Positions 18,598 through 27,142 of a DNA stretch of 64,000 bases are shown in pieces (the first letter of the stretch is position 1; each line of letters starts with the position of its first letter). Under the pieces are notes generated by a model. That model made no database searches and had not been told where the DNA came from. It saw nothing but the letters and a program-made list of their open reading frames with translations. The stretch spans positions 1,054,001-1,118,000 of the forward strand of contig NZ_CP137003.1 in assembly GCF_033110965.1 (NCBI RefSeq), in the 5' to 3' direction. The DNA is from Raineyella sp. LH-20 (GTDB lineage Bacteria; Actinomycetota; Actinomycetes; Propionibacteriales; Propionibacteriaceae). Made by a program: the position numbers and the translations under genes.

Positions 18598-19560
18598 GTG
18601 CCGACCCCAGACCCCGTCCCTCCGTACGCCCTGATTCCGGACGGAACGACCCTGAACGACACGACCCTGAACGACACGACCCTGAACGACACGACCCCGA
18701 ACGACACGACCAGCGCCACCGCAGCGGCCCTGCCGCCGGATCCGTCCGACGTACGCCTCGTCGTCGCGGACATGGACGGCACCCTGCTGGACGCCGAGGG
18801 CCGGGTCCCCGACGCCCTGTGGCCGCTGCTGGTCCGGATGCGCGAGCGCGGCATCGCCTTCGCCCCGGCCAGCGGCCGCCAGTATGCGACCCTGCGGCAG
18901 CAGTTCGAGCGAGCCCTCGACGGGATGGTCTTCATCGCCGAGAACGGCGCCTTCGTGGTCCGCGACGGCGTCGAGGTGAGCTCGATGCCCCTGGACCGGC
19001 CGTTCGTCGAGGAGGCGATCGGCCGGATCCGTACGCACGCCGGGAGCGGTCGTGACATCGGTGTCGTGGTGTGCGGCAAGCGGTCGGCCTACATCGAACG
19101 CGTCGATCCGCCGTTCGTCGTCCAGGCCGAGCCGTACTACGCGGAGCTTGCCGTGGTCGACGACGTGCTGGCCCCCGAGGACGACGTGCTCAAGATCGCC
19201 GTCTTCGACTTCGAGGACTCGGCGGTGACGGCGCAGGCGCTCGCCCCGTTGGGCATCGGTCACCAGGTGGTCGTGTCCAGCCACCACTGGCTCGATCTGA
19301 TGGGCCCGTCGGTCAACAAGGGCACCGCCGTCCGCCGGTTGCAGCAGGCGATGGGCATCGGCCCCGCCAACACCGTGGCCTTCGGCGACTACCTCAACGA
19401 CCTGGAGATGATGGGTGCGGTCGAGCACTCGTACGCCATGGCGAACGCGCACCCGCAGATCCGCGCCGCCGCCCGCCACACCGCCCCGGCGAACACCGAG
19501 CAGGGCGTGATCAGCGTGCTGTCGGCGATGCTGGACGTCACGGACCGGACGTCGGTGTGA
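18598..19560 (+). CDS. Cof-type HAD-superfamily phosphatase with repetitive N-terminus
   Basis: 320 residues from the GTG at 18598. The HAD core begins only near residue 45: motif I VVADMDGTLLDAEG, later a type IIB cap, and motif IV GDYLNDLEMM. The preceding region is Thr/Asp/Pro-rich and includes four TTLND-type pentapeptides encoded by a 15-bp tandem repeat. A -10-like TAGGAT at 18585-18590 lies 7 nt before the GTG, which argues for a leaderless transcript and for this start. The catalytic set looks complete, so activity on a sugar phosphate or nucleotide is plausible. Convergent with the YbhB-like gene, with only 9 bp between stops. Confidence 0.85.
   Translation: MPTPDPVPPYALIPDGTTLNDTTLNDTTLNDTTPNDTTSATAAALPPDPSDVRLVVADMDGTLLDAEGRVPDALWPLLVRMRERGIAFAPASGRQYATLRQQFERALDGMVFIAENGAFVVRDGVEVSSMPLDRPFVEEAIGRIRTHAGSGRDIGVVVCGKRSAYIERVDPPFVVQAEPYYAELAVVDDVLAPEDDVLKIAVFDFEDSAVTAQALAPLGIGHQVVVSSHHWLDLMGPSVNKGTAVRRLQQAMGIGPANTVAFGDYLNDLEMMGAVEHSYAMANAHPQIRAAARHTAPANTEQGVISVLSAMLDVTDRTSV
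18646..18714 (+). repeat. 15-bp tandem repeat inside the HAD gene
   Basis: ACGACCCTGAACGAC at 18646-18660, 18661-18675 and 18676-18690 is identical. The fourth copy (18691-18705) has one change and a partial fifth follows. The reading frame is kept, giving TTLND repeats upstream of the catalytic domain. Confidence 0.95.
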
Positions 19561-19569
19561 GGCTCGCCG

Positions 19570-20100
19570 TCACCAACCGAACGTCGGCGTGAGCCAGGCC
19601 CGCCCCAGCGAGTGGAAGAACAGGGTGAAGCCCAGCTTCGCCGGGGTGGTGTCGAGGGACAGTCCGAGGTGTTCCACGTCGACCGCGTGCACGATGAAGA
19701 AGTAGCGGTGCGGGCCGTGTCCCTGCGGCGGCGCGGCGCCGAGGAAGCCCGCCATCCCGGCATCGTTGCGCAGGGTCAGCGCGCCCTCGGGAAACCCCGG
19801 CGCGGTCGGGCTGCCCGCCCCGGTGGCCAGCTCGGTGCAGTCGACCGGGATGTCGAAGACCGCCCAGTGCCACCACCCGGACTGGGTCGGGGCGTCCGGG
19901 TCGTAGCAGGTCAGCGCGAACGATCGGGTGCCCTCCGGGAAGCCCGACCACCTCAGCTGGGGCGAGACGTCCTCCCCGCCGGGGATCTCCATCACCCGGG
20001 ACCGGTGCCGGGGCGCCAGCTCCACCCCGTCGGCCACGTCGGTGCTGGTCAGGGCGAAGCGCGGCAGGTCGCGCAGCTTCGCGAACGGGGAATTCTCCAT
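19570..20100 (-). CDS. YbhB/YbcL-family (PEBP-like) protein
   Basis: 176 residues of the phosphatidylethanolamine-binding protein/Raf kinase inhibitor fold. Visible motifs are SPQLRWSGFPEGTRSFALTC, the ligand-site CYDPDAPTQSGWWHWAVF (DPDAP and HW) and a GPHRYFFIVHAVD strand. Cytoplasmic; biochemical role in bacteria is unsettled. The frame is open 57 codons further upstream, but AAGGAGCG is placed for the ATG at 20100 and that start gives family length. It lies 35 bp downstream of amrS on the same strand and may be co-transcribed. Confidence 0.9.
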   Translation of the reverse strand: MENSPFAKLRDLPRFALTSTDVADGVELAPRHRSRVMEIPGGEDVSPQLRWSGFPEGTRSFALTCYDPDAPTQSGWWHWAVFDIPVDCTELATGAGSPTAPGFPEGALTLRNDAGMAGFLGAAPPQGHGPHRYFFIVHAVDVEHLGLSLDTTPAKLGFTLFFHSLGRAWLTPTFGW

Positions 20101-20135
20101 CGGACGCTCCTTCGCGTGGGTTCCCGCTCCCTCGC

Positions 20136-21212
20136 TCACCGCGCCAGTCGCACCGGGATCCGCCGCGAGCCGAAATGCCCCGGCGTGGCGGCGAAGCGAC
20201 CCGGGATCACCGTCCCGCAGTCGGGACACCGTCCGTCGGCGGTGAGCCGGTAGCTGCGCAGATCGTACCAATCACGCACGATCAGCGGGGCCTGACAGCC
20301 CGGGCAGAAGGTGGTGTCCCCCTCACGGTGGTGCACGTTGCCGGTGTAGACGAAGTGCAGTCCGGTCTCCAGGGCGATCTCCCGCGCCCGGACCAGAGTC
20401 TCCCGCGGCGTGGCGGGGACGTCCTGCATCCGCCAGTCGGGGTGGAAGGCGGAGAAGTGCAGCGGGACGTCGGGGCCCAGCTCGGCAAGGATCCACCGGG
20501 TCATCGCCCGTAGCTCCTCGTCACCGTCGTTCCGGCCGGGGATCAGCAGGGTGGTGATCTCGAACCATACCGATGTCTCGTGTTTGAGGTAGACAAGCGT
20601 ATCGAGCACCGTCTGCAGGTGTGCTCCGGTGAGCTGCTGGTAGAACTCGTCGCTGAATCCCTTGAGGTCGACGTTGGCAGCGTCCATCACCGCGAAGAGG
20701 TCCTCGCGGGCCCGGCCCTGCACGTAGCCGGCGGTCACCGCGACCGTACGTACGCCGCGCTCACGGCACGCCAGCGCGGTGTCGACGGCGTACTCGGTGA
20801 AGATCACCGGGTCGTTGTAGGTGAAGGCGACGCTCTCGCAGCCGTACGCCTGCGCCGCGAGGGCGAGCTCGGCGGGCGAGGCCTGGTCCATCAGCCGATC
20901 CATCTCCCGGGACTTGCTGATGTCCCAGTTCTGGCAGAACTTGCAGCCGAGGTTGCAGCCGGCGGTGCCGAAGGAGAGCACCGAGGTGCCCGGGTAGAAG
21001 TGGTTGAGCGGCTTCTTCTCGATCGGGTCGACGCAGAAGCCGGACGAGCGGCCGTACGTGGTGAGGACGATCTGGTCGCCCTCCCGCATCCGGACGAAAC
21101 AGAAGCCACGCTGGCCCTCTCGCAGGTGACACTCTCGGGGACAGACGTCGCACTGGAGACGGCCGTCGTCCAGTGCGTGCCAGTAGCGGGCGGGGTGGGA
21201 CGGAGCGGTCAT
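20136..21212 (-). CDS. amrS: AmmeMemoRadiSam-system radical SAM enzyme
   Basis: 358 residues. The cluster motif CNLGCKFC (CxxxCxxC) binds the 4Fe-4S radical SAM centre. An N-terminal zinc-like motif (CDVCPRECHLREGQRGFC) and C-terminal CPGC...CPDC pairs are typical of AmrS, and GFCVDPIEKKPLNHFYPG is a family signature. The start at 21212 has an AGGAGG site; the longer frame is low-complexity. In many genomes AmrS sits with AmrA and AmrB; neither is next to it here. Substrate of the family is not established, though a modification role is proposed from the domain set. Confidence 0.9.
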   Translation of the reverse strand: MTAPSHPARYWHALDDGRLQCDVCPRECHLREGQRGFCFVRMREGDQIVLTTYGRSSGFCVDPIEKKPLNHFYPGTSVLSFGTAGCNLGCKFCQNWDISKSREMDRLMDQASPAELALAAQAYGCESVAFTYNDPVIFTEYAVDTALACRERGVRTVAVTAGYVQGRAREDLFAVMDAANVDLKGFSDEFYQQLTGAHLQTVLDTLVYLKHETSVWFEITTLLIPGRNDGDEELRAMTRWILAELGPDVPLHFSAFHPDWRMQDVPATPRETLVRAREIALETGLHFVYTGNVHHREGDTTFCPGCQAPLIVRDWYDLRSYRLTADGRCPDCGTVIPGRFAATPGHFGSRRIPVRLAR

Positions 21213-21402
21213 CAGGTCCTCCTGCCGAGCACCCCGCCATGTCCGGCCGGCCCCGGAGGGGCCTGGTCCTGCAGCCGGGAGCCACCACCCAGCACATCGG
21301 GGGCGGACGGAGGGATCTCGGGTCGATCTGGGCCGAATTCTACCTGGGGGCCCTCGGGGCCTGGGGCTCTTCGGCAGGCCCGGGCTCTCAGCATGCCCGG
21401 GG

Positions 21403-21508
21403 CTCCTCAGCACTCCGGCGCCCTTCTGCGGGCCGGCTCTCCCGCAGGCCGGGGGCTCCTCAGCACTTCGGCACCCTTCGGCAGACCGGCACTCCCGCAG
21501 GCCGGGAG
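21403..21508. repeat. degenerate 53-bp tandem repeat
   Basis: Two diverged units (21403-21455 and 21456-21508) both begin CTCCTCAGCACT and contain CTCCCGCAGGCCGG. Partial copies flank them (around 21361-21402 and after 21509, TTCTTCAGCATGCC). The drift between units suggests an old, decaying array. Confidence 0.8.
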
Positions 21509-21555
21509 TTCTTCAGCATGCCGTCCCCCCTCCCCAGGCCGGGGCACACCTGGTT

Positions 21556-21615
21556 ATGCGTTGCGCTCATGCACTGGTGTGTGAAGACCAGCACGAACGC
21601 ATGAGCACAACGCAT
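21556..21615 (+). repeat. 60-bp palindromic element, copy 1
   Basis: The left arm ATGCGTTGCGCTCATGC (21556-21572) pairs with GCATGAGCACAACGCAT (21599-21615), one mismatch in 17. The centre holds GAAGAC at 21583-21588. A second copy at 25350-25409 has nearly the same arms but GTCTTC in its centre, so the two copies are in opposite orientation. Confidence 0.9.
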
Positions 21616-21825
21616 GACCGAAACCCAGCGGCGAAGGCACCCGACGAGCCAACCCGACAAATCACCCGACAAACCCACCCGACAAACAGGACCCGCTCAT
21701 GTGGTCAGCGGACCCCAGACGGGTGTCGGTTCGGGCCGCGACGTTCCCCCGGGAACGTTTCAGGCCCCCCGCGGGCAGGCCTCACCTGCTGCTCGGTGTC
21801 CGACAAGAGCCGTCCGCAGACCGTA

Positions 21826-21877
21826 CCCGTCGTACGTATTCCCTACCGGTCGCCCGTGCGGGAACGCGTACGACGGG
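21826..21877 (-). terminator. long-arm hairpin downstream of the disulfide reductase
   Basis: CCCGTCGTACGTATTCCC (21826-21843) pairs with GGGAACGCGTACGACGGG (21860-21877) with 2 mismatches in 18, around a 16-nt loop. It lies about 80 bp past the reductase stop on its 3' side, a plausible terminator of the leftward redox operon. Confidence 0.5.
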
Positions 21878-21880
21878 TTC

Positions 21881-21934
21881 GGTCTGGACGCGGTGCACCG
21901 CTCGGCGGGTCTGGACGCGGTGCGCCGCTCGGCG
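21881..21934. repeat. 27-bp tandem repeat
   Basis: Two copies of a 27-bp unit starting GGTCTGGACGCGGTGC (21881-21907, 21908-21934) differ at one base; a third, broken copy begins at 21935 (GGTCTGGATGCGTAC). It lies just past the 3' end of the disulfide reductase gene. Confidence 0.9.
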
Positions 21935-21959
21935 GGTCTGGATGCGTACGACCGGGACC

Positions 21960-23480
21960 TCAGGTCGTGACCGGGATGATCGGACGTTCGGACCGACCGT
22001 AGGTCTCGAGCAGGCGCAACCAGATCTCGCTGATGGTGGGGTACGCCGGGACGGCGTGCCACAGCCGGTCGATCGTGACCTCGCCGACGATCGCGATCGT
22101 GGCGGAGTGCAGGAGCTCCGCGACGTCCTGACCGAGGAAGGTCGCCCCGAGGATCACCCTGCGGTCCTCGTCGACGACGAGCTTGGCACGGCCCGTGTAC
22201 CCGTCGGCCTGGAGCTTCGCCCCGGCGACCCCGCCCAGGTCGTACTCCACGGTGCGGATGGTGCACCCCAGCCCGCGGGCGCGGGCCTCGGTGAGGCCGA
22301 CGCTGGCGACCTCCGGGTCGGAGAACACCACGTGCGGCACCGCCGCGTGGTCTGCGGTGGCGACGTGGGCACCCCAGGGGACGTCATCGAGCGGCGTGCC
22401 CTGCAAGCGTGCCGCGATCGCCTCGCCGGCGGCGCGGGCCTGGTACTTGCCCTGGTGGGTGAGCAGGGCGCGCCCGTTCACGTCGCCGACGGCGTAGAGC
22501 CAATCCGTGCCGTCGACCAGCAGCGTGTCGTCCACGGTGAGCCGGCCGGCTGCGTCGAGCCCAGCCCTGTCGGAGCCAACCCTGCCGACCCCGACCGGAT
22601 CGAGCCCGACCGGATCGACCCCGACCGGATCGAGCCCGATCGGATCGAGCCCGACCGTGTCGAGGCCCAGATCATCGGTGTTCGGGCGACGCCCGGTGGA
22701 CACGAGGATCTCCTCGGCCTGGACCACGGTGCCGTCCTCCAGGGCGATGCTGACGACCCGGTCTTCGTTGCGGTCCACGCACGTGGGCATGACCCCGAGC
22801 CGCACCTCGACCCCCTCCTCCGCCAGTGCCTCGGCGAGGTGCTCGCCGACGAAGGGCTCCTCGCGGTCCAGCAGCCCGCAGCGGGACAGGACGGTCACCT
22901 GGGAGCCGAGGGCGGAGAAGGCGAAGGCGAATTCGACACCGGCGACCCCGCCCCCGATCACGACCAGTCGCGGCGGCACATGGTCGGCCGCGGCGGCCTC
23001 GCGGGTGCCCCAGGGAGCGGCGGACGCCAGGCCGGGGATGTCCGGGAGCACTGGCACGGAGCCGGTCGCCAGGGCGACCGCCCGGGCAGTGAAGACCTGC
23101 CCGCCGACCTGCACCGCGTGCGCGCCCGCCAGTCGTCCGCGGCCGCGGAGGAGATCGATGCCCGCCGACTCGAGCCAGGCCACCTGGCCGTCGTCCCGCC
23201 AGCCGTCGGTGAACGCCGATCGGCGGGACAGTACGGCGGAGACGTCGATCGATCCCGTCATCGCCTCGCGCGCACCGGCGAGCCGCCGAGCCGCTCGGAC
23301 AGCGTGTCCGCTGCGCAGCAGAGCCTTGGAGGGCATGCACGCCCAGTAGGAGCATTCGCCGCCGACGAGTTCGGACTCCACGATCGCTGCGCGTACGCCG
23401 CGCTTGGCCGCATAGTCGGCGACGTTCTCGCCGACCGGGCCGCCGCCGATGACGATCAGGTCGTAGTCGTACGTACTCAT
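21960..23480 (-). CDS. FAD-dependent pyridine nucleotide-disulfide oxidoreductase
   Basis: 506 residues of the dihydrolipoamide dehydrogenase/mercuric reductase family. FAD site IVIGGGPVGENVA, redox-active pair in GGECSYWACMPSKALL (Cys-x4-Cys), NAD site VVIGGGVAGVEFAF, and second FAD site WLYAVGDVNG. The dimerisation domain is present but lacks the usual His-x4-Glu pair as far as I can see (AVPAYPTISEIW follows WH), so the physiological disulfide is uncertain. An in-frame 15-bp repeat adds GLDPV-type pentapeptides between the NAD domain and the second FAD strand, which makes the protein about 35 residues longer than usual. ATG at 23480 overlaps the upstream DUF308 stop (ATGA). Confidence 0.88.
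   Translation of the reverse strand: MSTYDYDLIVIGGGPVGENVADYAAKRGVRAAIVESELVGGECSYWACMPSKALLRSGHAVRAARRLAGAREAMTGSIDVSAVLSRRSAFTDGWRDDGQVAWLESAGIDLLRGRGRLAGAHAVQVGGQVFTARAVALATGSVPVLPDIPGLASAAPWGTREAAAADHVPPRLVVIGGGVAGVEFAFAFSALGSQVTVLSRCGLLDREEPFVGEHLAEALAEEGVEVRLGVMPTCVDRNEDRVVSIALEDGTVVQAEEILVSTGRRPNTDDLGLDTVGLDPIGLDPVGVDPVGLDPVGVGRVGSDRAGLDAAGRLTVDDTLLVDGTDWLYAVGDVNGRALLTHQGKYQARAAGEAIAARLQGTPLDDVPWGAHVATADHAAVPHVVFSDPEVASVGLTEARARGLGCTIRTVEYDLGGVAGAKLQADGYTGRAKLVVDEDRRVILGATFLGQDVAELLHSATIAIVGEVTIDRLWHAVPAYPTISEIWLRLLETYGRSERPIIPVTT
22589..22663 (-). repeat. 15-bp tandem repeat inside the disulfide reductase gene
   Basis: Five 15-bp units based on CCCCGACCGGATCGA at 22589-22603, 22604-22618, 22619-22633, 22634-22648 and 22649-22663, with one to three changes each. 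In the protein they read as GLDP(V/I)/GVDPV pentapeptides, keeping the frame. Confidence 0.95.
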
Positions 23481-24043
23481 GCCGCCCGCGTCCGCAGCGT
23501 CACACTCAGACGTACGGCCGAGATCAGGAAGAACACCCCGCCGAGGATCGCGTAGCCGGCTGCGCCGGTGATCATCTCCGATCCCTGAAGGCCCTGGAGG
23601 AGGAACGCGCCGCCGGCGAAGACCGAGAGGCCACCGCTGAGCATCTGGGCCACCTGGCCCCCTGCACGGCGGTGACGGATCGCCGCGATGAGTTGCGGGA
23701 TGCCCGCGCCGATCGCCCACACACCCCAGACAGCGAGGGCCGCGCTGACGGACTGCGTCGAGGCCACGCCGAGCGCGACAGCGACGATGACGCTGACGAC
23801 GACGTTGGTCCACTCGGCGGCAGTCGAACGCCCGGCGTCAGGGTCGGCGCGGATCTGCCAGAGCACGGCGGCCGCGTCGAAGAGCGGGTAGACGATCAGC
23901 AGGATCGTCAGCTGCGGGCCGGCCGTGGTCGCGGTGGTGAAGACCAGGCCCGCCCAGACGATGGCGAAGGCGAAGCGGGTGACGTAGAGCCGGCGCAGTG
24001 CCGAGGCGAAGGTCGTCGGGCGGATGGTGGCGGTCGTGGTCAT
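23477..24043 (-). CDS. DUF308-like small membrane protein
   Basis: 188 residues with about six hydrophobic segments (such as FAFAIVWAGLVFTTA, LTILLIVYPLFDAAAVLW, GGAFLLQGL) and charged linkers. It resembles the HdeD/DUF308 family of acid- or stress-related membrane proteins. Start MTTTATIRP at 24043 lies 26 bp after ohr, and the stop overlaps the reductase ATG, so ohr-DUF308-reductase form one operon. Function is unknown; the neighbours suggest oxidative stress. Confidence 0.75.
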   Translation of the reverse strand: MTTTATIRPTTFASALRRLYVTRFAFAIVWAGLVFTTATTAGPQLTILLIVYPLFDAAAVLWQIRADPDAGRSTAAEWTNVVVSVIVAVALGVASTQSVSAALAVWGVWAIGAGIPQLIAAIRHRRAGGQVAQMLSGGLSVFAGGAFLLQGLQGSEMITGAAGYAILGGVFFLISAVRLSVTLRTRAA

Positions 24044-24069
24044 GGCGGTTCTCTCGTTCCTGGTCGCGG

Positions 24070-24501
24070 TCAGGCGACCGTCGTGGTGAGGGTGACAGGG
24101 ACGCTGCCGCGCGTGGCGAGGGAGTAGGGGCACACCTGGTGGGCGGCGGCGACCAAGCCCTCGGCGACGTCCGCGGCGATGCCACCGCCGATGTGCACGG
24201 CCAGCGCGGCGCTGAGCCCGAGGCTGTCGGCGTCGGTCTTCGCGATCGACACCTCGGCGGTCACCGAGGAGTCGACCAGGCGCAGCTTCTGCTGCGAGGC
24301 CACCAGCTTGAGGGCGGAGTGGAAGCAGGACGACCAACCGGCGGCGAACAGCTGCTCCGGGTTCGTCGCCCCGCCGGGGCCGCCCATCGACCTCGGGATG
24401 GCAAGGGCCACGTCGAGCAGACCGTCGTCGGTCACGGCGCGACCTCCGGCGCGGCCGTCTCCGGTGGAGGTCGCGACGGCGGTGTAGAGGGGTGCAGACA
24501 T
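24070..24501 (-). CDS. ohr: organic hydroperoxide resistance protein (Ohr/OsmC family)
   Basis: 143 residues. The two catalytic cysteines are Cys59 in SSCFHSAL and Cys124 in HQVCPYS; the Arg of the active site is in the N-terminal GGRAV segment. Ohr reduces organic peroxides using lipoyl or dithiol donors. A dihydrolipoamide-dehydrogenase-like reductase is encoded two genes downstream in the same operon, a natural electron supply. AAGGAGA precedes the ATG. Divergent from a TetR regulator across a 121-bp region with a palindrome. Confidence 0.95.
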   Translation of the reverse strand: MSAPLYTAVATSTGDGRAGGRAVTDDGLLDVALAIPRSMGGPGGATNPEQLFAAGWSSCFHSALKLVASQQKLRLVDSSVTAEVSIAKTDADSLGLSAALAVHIGGGIAADVAEGLVAAAHQVCPYSLATRGSVPVTLTTTVA

Positions 24502-24535
24502 GGGGGTCTCCTTCTGGTCTGATCGGTGCCGATCA

Positions 24536-24561
24536 ATGTAGAGTTGCTAGTACGTCTACAT
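24536..24561. promoter_or_regulatory. candidate TetR operator between ohr and tetR
   Basis: ATGTAGA (24536-24542) and TCTACAT (24555-24561) are perfect 7-bp inverted arms around a 12-bp centre. A -10-like TATAAG at 24569-24574 for the regulator is just downstream, so a protein bound here could block both divergent promoters. A second palindrome, GATCGG-TG-CCGATC, lies at 24521-24534 on the ohr side. Confidence 0.65.
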
Positions 24562-24622
24562 GAGTGACTATAAGGTGCTGACAGCGCTGGTGCAACCAGC
24601 CCGACAAGAACGGAAGTGGGAC

Positions 24623-25246
24623 ATGCAGGCCGAGGCAGCAGAGCCGGCGACGCGCAGGACGTCGGGATCGGCCACCCGGGCGCGCATCCTCGCGGTCGCG
24701 ACCGAGCTGTTCTACGCCCAGGGGATCCGCGCCACGAGCGCCGACCGGATCATCGAGCAGGTCGGCATCACAAAGGTCACCTTCTACCGGCACTTCCGCA
24801 CCAAGAGCGACCTTGTCGTCGCCTACCTGCAGACACAGGCGGCGGCCGAACAGGTCTGGATGGAGACGTCCCGGCGGCAGGGTGACCCGATCGGCTCGCT
24901 GCGGGAGCTGGCCACCGGAATCGGCTCGGTGAGCTGCCGCCCGGGGTTCAGGGGGTGCGCGTTCATCAACGCCGCCGCCGAGTTCTCCGACCCCGACGAC
25001 CCCGTACGCACGATCATCGACGGCCACCGTCGCTGGATGCTGGACGAGTTCGCCGCCATCGCTGCGGACGCGGGCGTCGACGACGTCGATTCCGCCGCCC
25101 GGCAGTTGATGATCCTGCGCGACGGCGCGATGGTGAACGGCTACCTCGGCGATCCGACCACCGTGGCGGATGCGCTGGCCGACGCCTTCCTGTCCATCGT
25201 GACGGCAGCCGGCGGGGCCGACGATGCCACGTCCGGTCCTGCCTAG
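24623..25246 (+). CDS. TetR-family regulator of the ohr operon
   Basis: 207 residues. The helix-turn-helix is RILAVATELFYAQGIRATSADRI...VGITKVTFYRHF, followed by an all-helical ligand domain. Two cysteines in SVSCRPGFRGCAFIN sit in the segment that begins the ligand domain; the GCAFINAAAEF pattern is common in this TetR subgroup. An ATG at 24560 is possible but would place the start inside the operator, so 24623 is preferred. It faces ohr, DUF308 and the reductase and very likely represses them; the inducer could be a peroxide or its product. Confidence 0.88.
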   Translation: MQAEAAEPATRRTSGSATRARILAVATELFYAQGIRATSADRIIEQVGITKVTFYRHFRTKSDLVVAYLQTQAAAEQVWMETSRRQGDPIGSLRELATGIGSVSCRPGFRGCAFINAAAEFSDPDDPVRTIIDGHRRWMLDEFAAIAADAGVDDVDSAARQLMILRDGAMVNGYLGDPTTVADALADAFLSIVTAAGGADDATSGPA

Positions 25247-25349
25247 CGCTCAAACGCACGCAGCACGTCGGACGGTCGACCTCCGCATCCGAGGCGGATC
25301 CGGCAGACGCCGGCCCGCATCACCGGGCCCGGCGGGACCACATCCAGCT

Positions 25350-25409
25350 ATGCGTTGTGCTCATGCGTTGGTGCGTGTCTTCCAGCACCAACGCATGAGC
25401 ACAACGCGT
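25350..25409 (+). repeat. 60-bp palindromic element, copy 2
   Basis: Left arm 25350-25374 starts ATGCGTTGTGCTCATGCG and pairs with 25385-25409 over 25 bp with one mismatch; the loop is GTGTCTTCCA. The outer 17 bp match copy 1 (21556-21615) apart from one base in each arm, and the loop orientation is reversed. It lies between convergent tetR and fumarase genes and could also terminate both. Confidence 0.9.
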
Positions 25410-25428
25410 CACCGATGGTTCACCGGCG

Positions 25429-27108
<1,680 letters not shown>

Positions 27109-27142
27109 GGATCACTCCTTCGTGCGGATCACGGTGTGCTGG

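Larger units (their letters stand above)
21213..21959. other. 747-bp non-coding region rich in repeats
   Basis: No supported gene. Between the start of amrS and the end of the disulfide reductase gene the sequence holds, in order, a degenerate 53-bp tandem repeat, a 60-bp palindromic element, a stretch with no visible feature (21616-21825), an 18-bp-arm hairpin and a 27-bp tandem repeat. The amrS promoter should be near 21213-21330 but no clear box is seen. Confidence 0.7.

Noticed and set aside
21556-22002. Small frames through the palindromic elements (MRCAHALV-type peptides)
   Set aside because: The peptide pattern comes from the palindrome itself on both strands; no ribosome site; better explained as non-coding repeat.
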